A stretch of 64,000 nt of DNA from Cryptomeria japonica (lineage: Eukaryota > Streptophyta > Pinopsida > Cupressales > Cupressaceae): NCBI RefSeq assembly GCF_030272615.1, contig NC_081413.1, positions 601,336,709-601,400,708 on the forward strand. Direction: 5' to 3'. Shown one piece after another: positions 1 through 11,155 of this stretch (the stretch's first letter is position 1; every line of letters begins with the position of its first letter). The position numbers and the translations under genes were made by a program. The notes under the pieces are model-generated. The model was not told the DNA's origin. It ran no database searches and saw nothing but the letters and a program-made list of their open reading frames with translations.

Positions 1-624
1 GAAGGATTTCAGAGAACAGTCAAGGAACAGAGTAAATAGAAGGGTTTACCAAGTTACTTTATAGATTACCGAGGTATGCTATAAGCAAGGTAATCTCATT
101 TTGAGCACATAGAATCTGTTATAACATTTCAGATGTGAAGTTGCAGATATTTGTAAAGATTTTATTGTAATATTTTGAGTTGTAAGAGAAACCTTTTACA
201 CGGTAAAAGACTCTAACAAAGTCTATAAATTATAAGCTTTTAACCAGGTGCAACATTTAGAATAAGTGTTGTAAAATCCTTTAGCGAGGTAGATCTAACG
301 ATCTTGATACTCCTAACAGGGTAAGCTATCAGAAAAAGATAAACATGTAGCTCTAATCGAGCAACCTTTATTATTGCAATAGTGAAGTTGTGGGTGCCAT
401 CCCCACTACAGTTTTTTTCTCTAACCAAGATTTTTTGCGTAACCAAAATATATGTGTTATGGAGTGAATCATGTATAATTGTTATTTATTTGTTTTAGCT
501 TTATGTTATGTTACAATAGTTTTTGGTTTATGCATAATAGTAAATTTATTGTTGGAGAAAGGATTTGAAGTACTGATTCACCCCTCCCCTCTCAGTATAT
601 TAGCTTTCCATATTGGGCCTAACA
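1..624 (+). mobile_element. Partial LTR of the A/B retroelement family, cut by the window edge
   Basis: This stretch is the reverse complement of 58328-58954, matching almost base for base by eye over its whole length. The shared part ends with the LTR-terminal motif CACCCCTCCCCTCTCAG followed by GGGCCTAACA, so the LTR ends at 624 with CA. In the 58-kb copy the next bases are a primer-binding site; here they are AACAAGGTGC, with no such site. It is therefore a 3' LTR of an element lying left of the window, or a solo LTR. Its U3 part lies outside the window. Short ORFs inside it are LTR sequence, not genes. Confidence 0.8.
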
Positions 625-1837
625 AACAAGGTGCTTGTTATTGTATTGATTTGTATCTCATTATATTTCACCAAGTGGGTGCTTGGTGCAGGGGTTGGTG
701 CTGCTTGAGTTGGTGCTCATAATAAGATAGGGGTTGGTACTCCTTTGGGTAGGTGCCCATTGTAGACACTCAAAATTGTCATGTCTAATTAAATAAATAT
801 TTTATTTATTTAATTATCTAAGCCTAATTCTTCTATTAATTAAATAAATCCTTATTTATTTAATTAATTCATTTATCCTCTTCTAGCCTTATTTCTCATT
901 TAAATAAATACATTTATTTATTTAAATTATCCCTTTCCTAAATTAAATAAATATTTTATTTATTTAATTATCCCACTTCTTCTATTAATTAAATAAATCT
1001 TTATTTATTTAATTAATTCATTATCTTTTTCTACACATGACACATGTCATTCATCTCTTAAATTCCTACACTACCCACCTCTTTCATTATTTTGGTATTT
1101 CTTTTACCTACCCTCTAATCCTAGCCGACCTCTCTTTTTACACCTCTCAATCTTAACCCTCCATTTCTTATTGTGTCTTCTATTTAAGAAGATGCTTTCT
1201 TCATTGTCAAAACCCTAATGGCTAATGACACATGCTAATGATCTTTCATGCAACTTGGCTACACTACAATTCCACTTGCAACCACATTTCGTTCTTTATT
1301 GAGCGCTTGTGCATACAAAAATCTGAGAGCAAGCATATCAAACAAGATCAATGGAGATAGGAAGAATGGAGATCAAAACCCTATTGGACATGTGATGGTA
1401 TAATCTTTGTGATTTTGAGTTATTTGCATTGTCTTAGGTTATCTTCATATGTTATGGTGGATCTTTGTTCATTGTTAGGTTAGGGTTTGGTGGTTGAATC
1501 CATTTTAGTCTTTCAATATTGTTGTTATTTGTTATCCATTTTCACCATATACACCCATAAATTGTTAGGGGTTGGTGCTCCTTAGTTTCATGCCCTAAAC
1601 TTTGTAAAAGAGTTTTTTATTGTGAGGTTGGATTGGAGCAGTAGATCTCCAGCAACATTTCTCACTGGGGTTTTTCCCACATTGTTTTTTCCTTGTATAT
1701 CATGTGTTATGTGATGTGCTTTTGTGTGTGATTGCTTGTTAGTGCTTTCATTATTCTACCGGTTGCACAAACTATTTAGAATTATTTATAATAATTGATT
1801 CACCCCCCCCCCTCTCAGTGATATCTTGTGTTCTACA
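625..1837 (+). mobile_element. LTR-like non-coding tract, probably a + strand LTR remnant from about 763
   Basis: No coding sequence is visible. From 763 (TGTAGACACTC) the tract reads like a plant LTR: an AT-palindrome array (785-1019), a TATA-like TATTTAAG at 1181-1188, and an LTR-terminal motif CACCCCCCCCCCTCTCAG near 1801-1818. The last motif resembles the LTR end at 590 and 58350. The phrase GGGGTTGGTGCT occurs near 690 and again near 1567, on both sides of the proposed start, so the left boundary is uncertain. No partner LTR or primer-binding site was found; solo or truncated LTR is the best reading. Confidence 0.45.
785..1019. repeat. Array of five AT-rich palindromes (AAATAAAT/ATTTATTT)
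   Basis: Five copies of an inverted repeat of the form TTAAATAAAT-(4-6 nt)-ATTTATTTAA start at about 785, 834, 898, 940 and 983. Each can fold into a hairpin. Copies 1-2 and copies 4-5, including the intervening TTCTATTAAT text, are near-identical, so the array also contains a larger duplication with a period of about 155 bp. Confidence 0.85.
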
Positions 1838-2032
1838 CAAACATATAATCAAGGTTCCAAATTTTAATACACTCTTCTTATCTTGTTTTATTTTATTTAA
1901 ATTTCTCAATAGCTCTCTCCGGAGTACTTCACGCAAATCATACTTTTTATCTTCTTTCAATATCTGATAAGCCGCATAGATAATTGTACCCGATACTAAA
2001 TTGTCTCGGATGGACTGATATAATTTGGACAT
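1838..2032 (-). pseudogene. Fragment of A/B-family ORF2
   Basis: About 65 codons on the minus strand resemble the middle of the ORF2 proteins at 55.5-55.8 kb and 61.8-62.0 kb. The shared pattern is an Ala-Tyr-x2-(I/M) helix, then a basic D-(L/V)-(R/C)-E-x-L segment, an L-x-K-I-K-x-D-K-K motif, and F-G-(T/N)-L-(I/L)-(I/V)-C-L. It starts abruptly at the microsatellite and stops at the LTR-like tract, so both ends are missing. It is a third genomic copy of this otherwise unrecognised domain. Confidence 0.65.
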
Positions 2033-2118
2033 ATGTATATGTATGTACATACATACATATATACATACATGCATACATACACACACACATACATACATAC
2101 ATGCATGTATATATATAT
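2031..2118. repeat. TA/CA/TG microsatellite, left part
   Basis: Alternating TATG, TACA and CACA units run up to the first base of the chromovirus LTR. The same type of repeat resumes at 10049 after the element, so this is the left shoulder of one microsatellite split by the insertion. The last five bases, TATAT, are the target-site duplication. Confidence 0.9.
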
Positions 2119-3740
2119 TGATGGGGTTTCACCTAGCTTGCTCACACTCCACCTAGTTGGTGTTGCTCAATTCCACCAACCCTCCAAGTCTAGCTATGCT
2201 CTAAGATCTCCAAGTCCTTCTCAATATCTTATAGGGCTTTCTTCTTGTCAATTTCAAGGTTTTTTCTTCAAGTGTTTAACTAGGAACCCTACCAATTTAC
2301 AATGTTTCCCATGTGCTCATTATGGCTATCTTGGCTTCAACTTGTCAATTTGACCTCCTTCTATTATGAGTTGATGTAGAGGTAGGGAGGTGGATTATAA
2401 CATGTTTTTAATTCATTTTGGGTCCATTGGAGGTTTTCTTTCATTTCCCTTCTTACCGATTTCACCATTTTGCCTAGAAAAGGGCTACAAGGAATTAGCC
2501 CTATTAGGCCTCCAAAATCCGGTTTTCTAGGACTTGAGAGAAAGCGGTTCAAAAGACCCTAAAACAAGTTTGGATTTTATTCAAAGATACACCTAACCCC
2601 AAGTTATTTTAGTGGTTTTGGTTTCTCAACCCATCGTACAATGCCCTAACCCAAAAATGAGGGTTTTGAAGGGTTTCTAGGCCTTCTAACCGATAGTGAC
2701 TGGTCAAGTTTGTGTTTGGGCATCACATGGTCTTGTCAAATATTCTACTTGTATAGGAAACTATTTATGAACATCATGGACCCCTCCAAAAGGTTAGTTT
2801 GTGGTCTTTCATCCACCCCTGCACTTTACACTCCAAATTCACCCTATCTCCTCTAGCCAGGTTGTTCCTGGACTTGCCTAGAACAAGGTGATAGTCATAT
2901 CAAACTTCATCTCCAGCACTTGTCCCTACATATTTACAATGTAAAATGGTTTCCATCCATTTCCAAAAATGATGTGATGGTAGCATGGAGGGAATTCATG
3001 GGGCAACCATTTTACACAAAAATGCTATTTACAAGCCAAAACTGGTTGTTTGCAAACCAAACCAAGAAAACACCAACACACACTACCTAGAAAGCTTGAA
3101 ATGAATTAAAAGACTCTAATATACACCAAAGAAACTCAATCCATTACTATATCAATGGATTCAACCCATTTGTATTCACAATATGAGAAAAATAAGCCAA
3201 AATGATGACAAACAGTCTGAAAATGAGTAGTTTCAGATTGTTGATCTCATAAAAACAAAAATCCAACCTTGGTAACCATGCAAGAGAAGGTTTTTATAGT
3301 CTTCCCCATGTGTGGTAGAATTATAGGGTGTTGGTCTATACCTAACTCCATCGCTAAGCATTTTAAGACAAAAATTGTCATGACAACTTTTTGCAACTTT
3401 GCACTTTTTGCACTTTTTGCCTTTTCAACCTATGAAACATATTCTAATTCATTACTCATGACTTTTAAAGCATTTATAAGACTATTTTAACCCTCCCTAA
3501 TTCTTATATTAAGTTTTGACACTTTTGACCATCAAGAAAGTCAATTACCTACTCAAACCACTACCTATGCACAAAATGCAAACCTAGGAAGCAACTAACT
3601 CTACTAGGCCTACATTTGACTCAAAACGCTCACTCTTGGACCCTCCTAGAGTCCTTATTCAATACTTGACTTGGCTAGGGTTAGTTCAAGCCAAATTTGA
3701 GAAAATCCTATAAGCCTAAGTCCTAGGTGCTCCTGCACTA
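2119..3740 (-). repeat. 3' LTR of chromovirus 1
   Basis: It aligns along its whole length with 8420-10048. On the plus strand it begins TGATGGGGTTTCACC and ends CTGCACTA; the 5' LTR ends TTGCACCA, so the TG that should start the minus-strand LTR has changed to TA here. Small ORFs inside are shared LTR sequence and show no protein family. Confidence 0.92.
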
Positions 3741-3752
3741 TTCTCCCAAATG
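3741..3752 (-). other. Polypurine tract of chromovirus 1
   Basis: Read on the minus strand, CATTTGGGAGAA lies directly upstream of the 3' LTR, where plus-strand DNA synthesis is primed. Position and purine content support the call; the tract is short. Confidence 0.6.
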
Positions 3753-3760
3753 AAAGAAAA

Positions 3761-3960
3761 TTATGTCACCTCTTTGGGAATTAGATTTTGATCAATGCCT
3801 AGCTTCTTAAACTCTTTCTCAAGCACCCATGTAGCTTCAGCATCATCCATATCCTACCATTTGATTAGGTGCTCCCAATAGATTTGATGCCTTGCCTTCT
3901 TGGTGATCCTTGAACTCAACACCTTCTCGGCCTTTGGATTGGTCTTGCTGGGAGTTGAAG
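3761..3960 (-). pseudogene. Chromodomain of chromovirus 1 polyprotein
   Basis: In a frame different from the upstream integrase the minus strand encodes a chromodomain: a K-x-L-S-S-R-I strand, H-Q-I-Y-W-E-H-L-I-K-W, then D-A-E-A-T-W and an acidic helix, ending at a stop at 3761-3763. The W just before the D-M-D-D run is followed by an in-frame TAG. Chromodomains at the C terminus of integrase direct chromoviruses toward modified histones. The integrase frame stops at 3982, so the two parts are separated by a frame change. Confidence 0.8.
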
Positions 3961-3981
3961 CTTGTTCAAATCATCTGATAC

Positions 3982-5268
3982 CTATGAGTGACTGTAATAT
4001 AAACCTTGAATTGGTCCTTTGTAGGAAACTAAGTCTGCTATGTTGAAAACTGGTGACAATCCTATGTCACTAGGTAGGTCCACCTTGTATGTATTTTCTC
4101 CATACTTGGCTAGAATGGCACATGGACCCAACCTTCTCATTTGCAACTTGTTAGGCACTCCTTGTTGTAGCCTTTCTTTGTTTAGGTGCACCATGACAAG
4201 ATATCCCACTTGAAATTGTAGGTTCTTCCTTCTTTCATCAACTTTTTGTTTGATTTTTCTTGTGTTCTCCATCAAGGCTTGCTTGACTGATTCATGTACC
4301 TCCTTCATTGACTGAGCAAAGTCTTTTGCATATCCACTTCTTGCTGCTACACTACCTAAGTATCTCAACTCCAAAATACCCCTTGGCTGAACACCATAGA
4401 CCACTTCAAAAGGGTTCTTGCCGATAGTCTTATTTATGGTGTCATTATATGCATATTCAGCTTGTGAAAGTACTTGATCCCATGTCTGACCATATTCTTT
4501 GGTAAGGCACCTTAATAATTTCCCCAAGCTTCTATTCACCACTTCAGTCTGACCATCTGTTTGTGGATGGTAGGCTGATCCAAAAGATAGGTTAGTGACA
4601 AGCTTTTGCCAATGTGTCTTCCAAAAATGACTCATGAACTTTGAGTCCCTATCTGAAACAATGCTCATGGGTAAACCATGTATCCTTACTATTTCCTTAA
4701 AGAGCAAATGAGCTATTTGGCATGCATCATGAGTAGTCTTGCAAGACACAAAGTGGGCCATCGTACTAAATCTTTCTACAATGACATAAATGATGTCAAA
4801 TCCCTTCTTTTTCCTTGGTAAACCTACTACAAAGTCCATACTAATGCATTCCCAAGGTCTATTTGGTATGGGAAGAGGTTGGTATAAACTGACATTTGAA
4901 GAAGTACCCTTGGCCTTTTGGAAAACTATGCAAGTCTCCACATACTTTTTCACATCTTGATTCATCATTCGCCAATAGTAGTACCTCTGAACCAACTCCT
5001 GAGTCTTATTGACTCCAAAATGTCCACTAAGGCTGCCATTATGCTTCTCATGTATGAGATTTTCCCTTATTGAGCCTCTAGGCGCCCAAAGTTGTCCTCC
5101 TCTAAACAATAGTCCATCTTGCAAACTAAATTCAGAATACTCACTATGGAAATGATTTTGATACTCCTTACACACCTTGTAGGCATTTGAGAAGTCTTCA
5201 TCCTCCGGGTATAAGTCTCTAAAACTGTCAAATCCTATTCTCTTCAATTGGATTTCTTGGACTATCAA
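3982..5268 (-). pseudogene. Integrase of chromovirus 1
   Basis: A 428-codon open frame covering the spacer after RNase H, the HHCC zinc region, the catalytic core and the GPY-like C-terminal part. The two His of the zinc finger are present (near H-E-K-H and S-G-H-F), but its second Cys is Phe (C-I-V-F-Q). The catalytic triad is visible: Asp in S-M-D-F, Asp in S-D-R-D, Glu in D-G-Q-T-E-V. The C-terminal L-G-P-C-A-I-L motif matches the GPF/Y module. Upstream it is cut off from RNase H by stops. This is the best-preserved frame of the element. Confidence 0.9.
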
Positions 5269-6489
5269 AAGTCTCCTACTTAATGCATCAACAACCCAGT
5301 TTAACTGTCCTTTCTTGTGCTTGATTGTGAATGTGTAGGCTTGAATTTACTCCACCCATTTCATGTGTTTATGACTGAGTTTGTCTTGTGAGTTTAGAAA
5401 GCTCAATGCTTGATTGTCCGTATAGACTACAAATTCCTTAGGAAGGAGATAGTATCTCCACTTCCTCAAAGCCTACACTAAAGCATATAGTTCCAAGGCA
5501 TAAGAGGAGTACTTCCTCTTTGCATCACTTAGATTATCACTATGGAAAGCTACTAGTATTTCTTCTTGGCTTAGGACATCACCTACTGCAACATTACTTG
5601 CATCACATTCCACTATGAAAAGTTTCTCAAAACTAGGCAACACTAGCACCGATTGAGTAGCTATCTTCTCCTTCAAGATTTGAAAACCTTTATTTTCTTG
5701 TTCACTCCACTGAAACTTTTCCTTCATTCCACCTCTAATTGTGTCTAACATTGGTACACATATAGAATTGAATTGCCTAATGAACTTCCTGTAGTACTGA
5801 GCTAGTCCATGGAAGCTTCTCACCTCTATTGCTGACTTAGGAGTAGGCCAATTTAATATGGCTTCAACCTTGCTGGGATCCATATTGAGGTTTCCTTGAG
5901 ACAAAACAAACCCAAGGTAAACCAACTCCTTCTTAAAAAATTCACACTTATTCAAGTTCATGGTTATCTTTTCATCATACAGTCTTTGTAGTACATCTTG
6001 CAAATGATTAATATGATCTGCCCTATCCTTATTGAAAATGAGAATATCATCTAGATATAACACCACAAATTTACCTATGAATTCCTTCATCACCTCATTC
6101 ACGATTCTCATGAAGGTGCTTGGAGCATTGGATAAGCCAAATGGCATTACAAGCCATTCATAAAGACCCTCTGTAGTCTTAAATGCAGTTTTCCACTCAT
6201 CGCCCTCCTTAATCCTAATTTGGTGGTATCCACTTTTAAGGTCAATCTTGGTAAAGTACTTGGCTTCCCCTAAACAATCTATTAGGTCTTCTATTCTAGG
6301 AATTGGGAACCTATATCTGATGGTGATCCTATTTATAGCTCCAGAATCAGTACACAATCTCCAAGTACCACCTTTCTTTGGGGCTAACATGGTAGGGACA
6401 ACACAAGGGCTAATTATTTTCCTAACTAGGCCTTGGTCTAAGAGCTCTTGGATTTTCTTGGCAATCTCAACATTTTGTTGGGGAGTCAT
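5269..6489 (-). pseudogene. Reverse transcriptase and RNase H of chromovirus 1
   Basis: The RT has the usual motifs: L-V-R-K-I-I-S-P, L-C-T-D-(S/Y), F-x-K-I-D-L-K-S-G-Y, M-P-F-G-L-S-N-A-P-S-T-F and the catalytic box Y-L-D-D. The connection is followed by RNase H with V-E-C-D-A-S and Y-T-D-N-Q-A-L. The open frame ends at a TAG at 5473-5475, and the same frame resumes to about 5270 with another stop near 5347. Only the RNase H half is interrupted; the RT core is open. It begins at a Met at 6489 inside the polyprotein, so the true start lies upstream in gag-pol. Confidence 0.92.
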
Positions 6490-6576
6490 TTTATAAGCTA
6501 CCTTGTTAGGTAAGGATGCTGCGGGAATGAAGTCGATTTGATGGCTTATGGTTCTTTTAGGAGGTAAGGTGGCTGG

Positions 6577-7107
6577 CTATCCATCACTCACTATGCCTTT
6601 GAACTTCTTCAACAAGTCTTGAACCTCTATTGTCAATTCTAAATGCTCTTTCTTGTCTTCCTCTTTAGGCTTCATTACTAATGCAAACCCTTTACCTTCA
6701 CCTTCCTCAAGTGTCTTCAAGAACTGTTTCTCACTCACCAAAAGAACATTAGGACTTGCTACCCTCTTTTCACTTTCCTCAAGGATAGATTGAATCTTGA
6801 ATGTGACTCTATCTTTCTTGAATGAGTATGCATTCTTGGCTCCATCATGAATAGCTTGTCTATCAAATTTCCATGGTCTTCCCAATAGAAGATAACATGC
6901 ATCCATGGGTAGGACATCACATAATACCTTGTCCTTATACCTCCCAATGGTAAAATCCACCCATGCTTTCTCATTAACTAGGACATGTTGGCCTTTGTTC
7001 AACCAAGTGAGTCTATAAGGGTTGTTGTGAGGTATCCTTTGCAATTTGAGCTTACTCACTGCCTCTTTTGACCCTGAATCAATGATGACTTTGCAAACTT
7101 TGTCCAT
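6577..7107 (-). pseudogene. Aspartic protease region of chromovirus 1
   Basis: The retropepsin active site I-I-D-S-G-S lies near the N terminus, followed about 70 residues later by the flap-side motif L-L-L-G-R-P-W-K-F-D typical of plant chromovirus proteases. An acidic linker leads toward RT. A stop at 6577-6579 separates this from the RT frame. It would cleave the gag-pol polyprotein. Confidence 0.85.
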
Positions 7108-7140
7108 TATCTTGCATTTGATCCTAAATAAGGACCTTCT

Positions 7141-8378
7141 TTAGCTTGGCTCTTCTTTGGCCAGTTCTTTGATCAAAGTTCTCCTTATCATCAAGTTGTC
7201 ACCTACCTCTGATTCTAAGGCAACCTCTGAAGTCTTGCTTCTTGAAGACTCTTCTTGAAGATAGTTCACTCTCCTTTCACTACCATGTGATGATGATCCC
7301 TTCTTTGGACACGTATATGCTGGATGACCAAGTTGGTTGCAATGGTAACACTTCATTGTTGCAAAATATGAAGAACCTTTACCTTGTCCACTAGACCTTC
7401 CTCTAATACCGCTATTTGATCCCCTTCCTCTATTGAATCCTCCTTTACTAGTGCCACTCTCTTTCTGCTCAGTGAGTTTAGACTCACCTTGTGTTCTTTG
7501 TCCAGAACTTCTTCCTCCAAAGCCTCCCCTATGTCCTCTATTGTCTTTTCCTCTACCCCTACCCCTATTGCTGCTTGAGTCATGTCTTCTTTTCAGTTTT
7601 TCTTCCACTTTAAGGGCAAGTTGATAGGTTTGATGAACTGTCTTTGGGCTCTTAGATTGATTTCTTCTTGGATGTTCCACCATAGATCATTTAGGTACCT
7701 AGCAACTTTGAGACTCTCTTCTTCCACCGCTTGAGATCTAAGGCTAAGTTTATGGAAATCCTCTGTATAACTACTGACATCAATGTCTTTCTATCTTAAT
7801 TTTTGTCTTTTCCTATGAATTTTCACTTCATAGTCATCAGGGAGATAGAATTCTTTGATTTTGACTAACATCCCTTTCCAAGAAGAGATGGGTGCTTTGC
7901 CCATTTTCTTCCTCTCATCTTGCACAAATTTCCACCATGTGAGAGAAGCTCCTCTCATCCTTGACTTGGATACCTTGACTCTTTGGGCTTCAATTATTCC
8001 TTCACATTCAAAATGGTTCTCCATGCCTTCTATCCATTCTAGGACCACTTCTGCCTCCATCTTACCAGTGAACAATGGCAATCCTTCTAGTGATTTACCA
8101 CTTAAGGCCTTCAATGCCTTCAGGAAAGGTTCTTGTTTTAGGACAAGGTCAAGTTCATGTACTTTTTCAATCAATGACACTTCTTTAACCTTCCCTTATG
8201 CTCCTTCAACCTTTACCAACACTTCATCTACCTTGGTTTCAACCTCACCAAGCTTACTTTCCAATTCTAGCAACTTCTCCTTCAGGAGTCTATTTTATTC
8301 CTCTTGTTCATCCACTTTCTTTGCCAACTCTGCATTGGTCACCATGTTGTTGTCTCCTATAGATTCTAGTGAGGACAT
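7141..8378 (-). pseudogene. Gag of chromovirus 1
   Basis: I place the start at an ATG at 8376-8378, just inside the primer-binding site; reading M-S-S-L-E-S leads into a Glu/Lys-rich coiled coil, with two in-frame stops before 8180. Next comes the capsid (Retrotrans_gag) region with L-x-W-I-E-G-M-E-N-H-F, L-T-W-W-K and F-Y-L-P-D-D, broken by a stop near 7791. An Arg/Gly/Ser-rich segment (about 7620-7400) precedes one intact CCHC knuckle, C-Y-H-C-N-Q-L-G-H-P-A-Y-T-C. It would package the element RNA into particles. Confidence 0.85.
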
Positions 8379-8403
8379 ATACTCACCTAGCCCAAATCTT
8401 ATA

Positions 8404-8416
8404 GGCTCTGATACCA
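8404..8416 (-). other. Primer-binding site of chromovirus 1
   Basis: On the minus strand TGGTATCAGAGCC begins three bases after the 5' LTR ends. It matches the 3' end of initiator tRNA-Met used by most plant LTR elements. Confidence 0.9.
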
Positions 8417-8419
8417 ATT

Positions 8420-10048
8420 TGATGGGGTTTCACCTAGCTTGCTCACACTCCACCTAGTTGGTGTTGCTCAATTCCACCAACTCTCCAGGTCTAGCTATGC
8501 TCTAAGACCTCCAAATCCTTCTCAGTCTCTTATAGGGCTTTCTTCTTGTCAATTTCAAGGTGTTTTCTTCAAGTGTTTAACTAGGAACCCTACCAATTTA
8601 CAATGTTTCCCATGTGCTCATTATGGTTGTCTTGGCTTCAACTTGTCAATTTGACCTCCTGCTGTTATGAGTTGATGCAGAGGTAGGGAGGTGGCTTATA
8701 ACATGTTTTTAATTCCTTTTAGGTCCATTCAAGGTTTTCTTTCATTTCCCTTCTTATCAATTTTACCATTTTGCCTAGAAAAGGGCTACAAGGAATTAGC
8801 CCTATTAGGCCTCCAAAATCCGGTTTTCTAGGGCTTGAGAGAAAATGGTTCAAAAGACCCTAAAAAAAGTTTGGATTTTCTTCAAAGATACACCTAACCC
8901 CAAGTTATTTTAGTGGTTTTGGTTTCTCAACCCATCGTACAATTCCCTAACCCAAAAATGAGGGTTTTGAAGGGTTTCTAGGCCTTCTAACTGGTAGTGA
9001 CTGGTCAAGTGTGTGTTTGGGCATCAAATGGTCTTGTCAAGGATTATCCTTTCATAGGAAACAATGTATGGACATCATGGACCCCTCCAAAAGGTTAGTT
9101 TGTGGTCTTGCATCCACCCCTACACTTTACACTCCAAATTCACCCTATCTCCTCTAGCCGGGTTGCTCCGGGACTCGCCTAGAACAAGGTGACAGTCATA
9201 TCAAACTTCATCTCCAGCACTTGTCCCTACATATTTACACTATAAAATTATTTCCCTCCATTTCTTAAAAGGACGTGATGGTAACACGGAGGGAATTCAT
9301 GGGGCAACCATTTTACACAAAAATGCTATTTACAAGCCAAAACTGGCTGTTTGCAAACCAAACCAAACCAAGAAAACACCAACACACACTACCTACAAAG
9401 ATTGAAATGAATTAAAAGACTCTGATATACACCAAATAAACTCAATCCATTACTGGATCAATGGATTCAATCCATTTGTATTCACAATATGAGCAAAATA
9501 AGCCAAAATGATGACAAACCGTCTGAAAATGAGTAGTTTCAGATTGTTGATCTCATAAAAAAGAAAACTCCAACCTTGGTAACCATGTAAGAGAAAGTTT
9601 TTTATAGTCTTCCCCATGTGTGGAGGCATTATAGGGTTTTTTTCTATCCCTAACTCCATCGCTAAGCATTTTAAGACAAAAATTGTCATGACAACTTTTT
9701 GCAACTTTGCACTCTTTGCACTTTTTGCCTTTTCAACCTATGAAACCTATTCTAAGTCATTACTCATGACTTTTAAAGAATTTCTAAGACTATTTTAACC
9801 TTCCCTAATTCTTATACCAATTTTTGACACTTTTGACCATCAAGAAGGTCAATTACCTACTCAAACCACTACCTATGCACAAAATGCAAACCTAGGAAGC
9901 AACTAACTCTACTAGGCCTACATTTGACTGAAAAAGCTCACTCTTGGACCCTCCTAGAGTCCTTATTTAATACCTGACTTGGCTAGGGTCAGCACAAGCC
10001 AAAATTGAGAAAATCCTATAAGCCTAAGTCCTAGGTGCTCTTGCACCA
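8420..10048 (-). repeat. 5' LTR of chromovirus 1
   Basis: It pairs with 2119-3740 and retains the terminal TG (minus-strand start TGGTGCAAGAG) and CA. The downstream flank is microsatellite. Confidence 0.92.
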
Positions 10049-10662
10049 TATATACATGTATATATATATGTATATGTATGTATACATGTATGTATTTGTA
10101 TATACATACATACATGTATGTATGTATGTAGATACAAATACATACATGTATACATACATATACATACATATATACATATATATATGTATATATATGTATA
10201 TACACATGTACATATACATATACATGTATATATATGTATATACATGTATATATGTATACATATATATACATGTATATATGTATATATGTATACATATACA
10301 TATATATGTACATGTATATATATATGTACATATATATATACATGCATATATACATGTATATATATGTATATATGTACATATATACATATATACATATATA
10401 TATATATACATGTCTATATATGTATACATGTATATATATGTACATACATATATATACATACATACATGTATATATATATATATATGTGTGTGTGTACATA
10501 CATACATATATATACATACATACATACATGTATATATATGTACATACATACATGTATGTATGTACATGTATATATGTATATTTACATATGTATATATATG
10601 TATACATGTATATGTATGTATATATATATATATATACATATATGTATATGTATGTATACATG

Positions 10663-10698
<36 letters not shown>

Positions 10699-10869
10699 TG
10701 TATATATACATAGATACATATACATGTATATGTATATATATTACATGTATATATATATATGTATATATATACATATATACATATACATATACATATATAC
10801 ATATACATATACATATATACATGTACATATACATATATACATATACATATACATATATACATGTATATA

Positions 10870-10900
<31 letters not shown>

Positions 10901-10962
10901 GTATATATACATATACATATATACATGTATATATACATGTATATATATATATATATATATAA
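10049..10962. repeat. Long TA/CA/TG microsatellite, right part
   Basis: About 910 bp of TATA, TACA, TATG and CATG units, almost all alternating purine and pyrimidine. It gives long open frames on both strands rich in Tyr, Ile, Met, His and Cys; these are artefacts. It adjoins the truncated LINE copy at 10963, whose tandem partner also ends in TATATAT. Confidence 0.97.
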
Positions 10963-11155
10963 ACGTTTCTTATACACAACTTTTAAATATTTTGTTTCTC
11001 ATCACGTTGTCGTTGCCATTTTGTTTACTATTTCTCATTTCTGGAAAAAGTCCCAACACTTATGAAGAAAGAGGGCAGTATACCCATTAGCCCCTTGGGC
11101 CTTGTCATGGGCCATGGAAAAGACCATCATTTTTAGTTCATCTAGGGAGAAGCAT
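10963..11155 (-). pseudogene. LINE reverse-transcriptase fragment, copy 2, second half
   Basis: Matches 14985-15190 of copy 1. It encodes the start of an L1-type RT: an acidic helix, then M-V-F-S-M-A-H-D-K-A, where the canonical P-G-x-D-G of LINE RT is altered. It continues the half at 14811-14984, from which it was separated by the 11156-14810 insertion. The bases AGCAT at 11151-11155 are one side of the target duplication. Confidence 0.75.

Larger units (their letters stand above)
2119..10048 (-). mobile_element. Complete Ty3/gypsy chromovirus (chromovirus 1)
   Basis: A 7.93-kb element on the minus strand. LTRs are 2119-3740 (3') and 8420-10048 (5'); TATAT flanks both sides (2114-2118 and 10049-10053), although that duplication sits in a TA repeat and is weak on its own. 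The tRNA-Met-type primer site is at 8404-8416, and a short purine tract lies on the minus strand at 3741-3752. Gene order gag, protease, RT, RNase H, integrase, chromodomain is that of a chromovirus. The LTRs show about seven differences in their first 160 aligned bases, so the insertion is not recent. Scattered stops and a frame change before the chromodomain make it non-functional. Confidence 0.93.

Noticed and set aside
2033-2353. ORF across microsatellite and LTR start, with a twin at 8439-8654
   Set aside because: The twin exists only because both are copies of the same LTR end; no domain and no independent support.
7855-8457. 200-codon plus-strand ORF
   Set aside because: Antisense shadow of chromovirus 1 gag; Ser/Thr-rich with no recognisable family.
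9963-11090. Long open frames on both strands (up to 351 codons)
   Set aside because: They translate a TA/CA/TG microsatellite into Tyr/Ile/Met/His/Cys repeats; no real protein.
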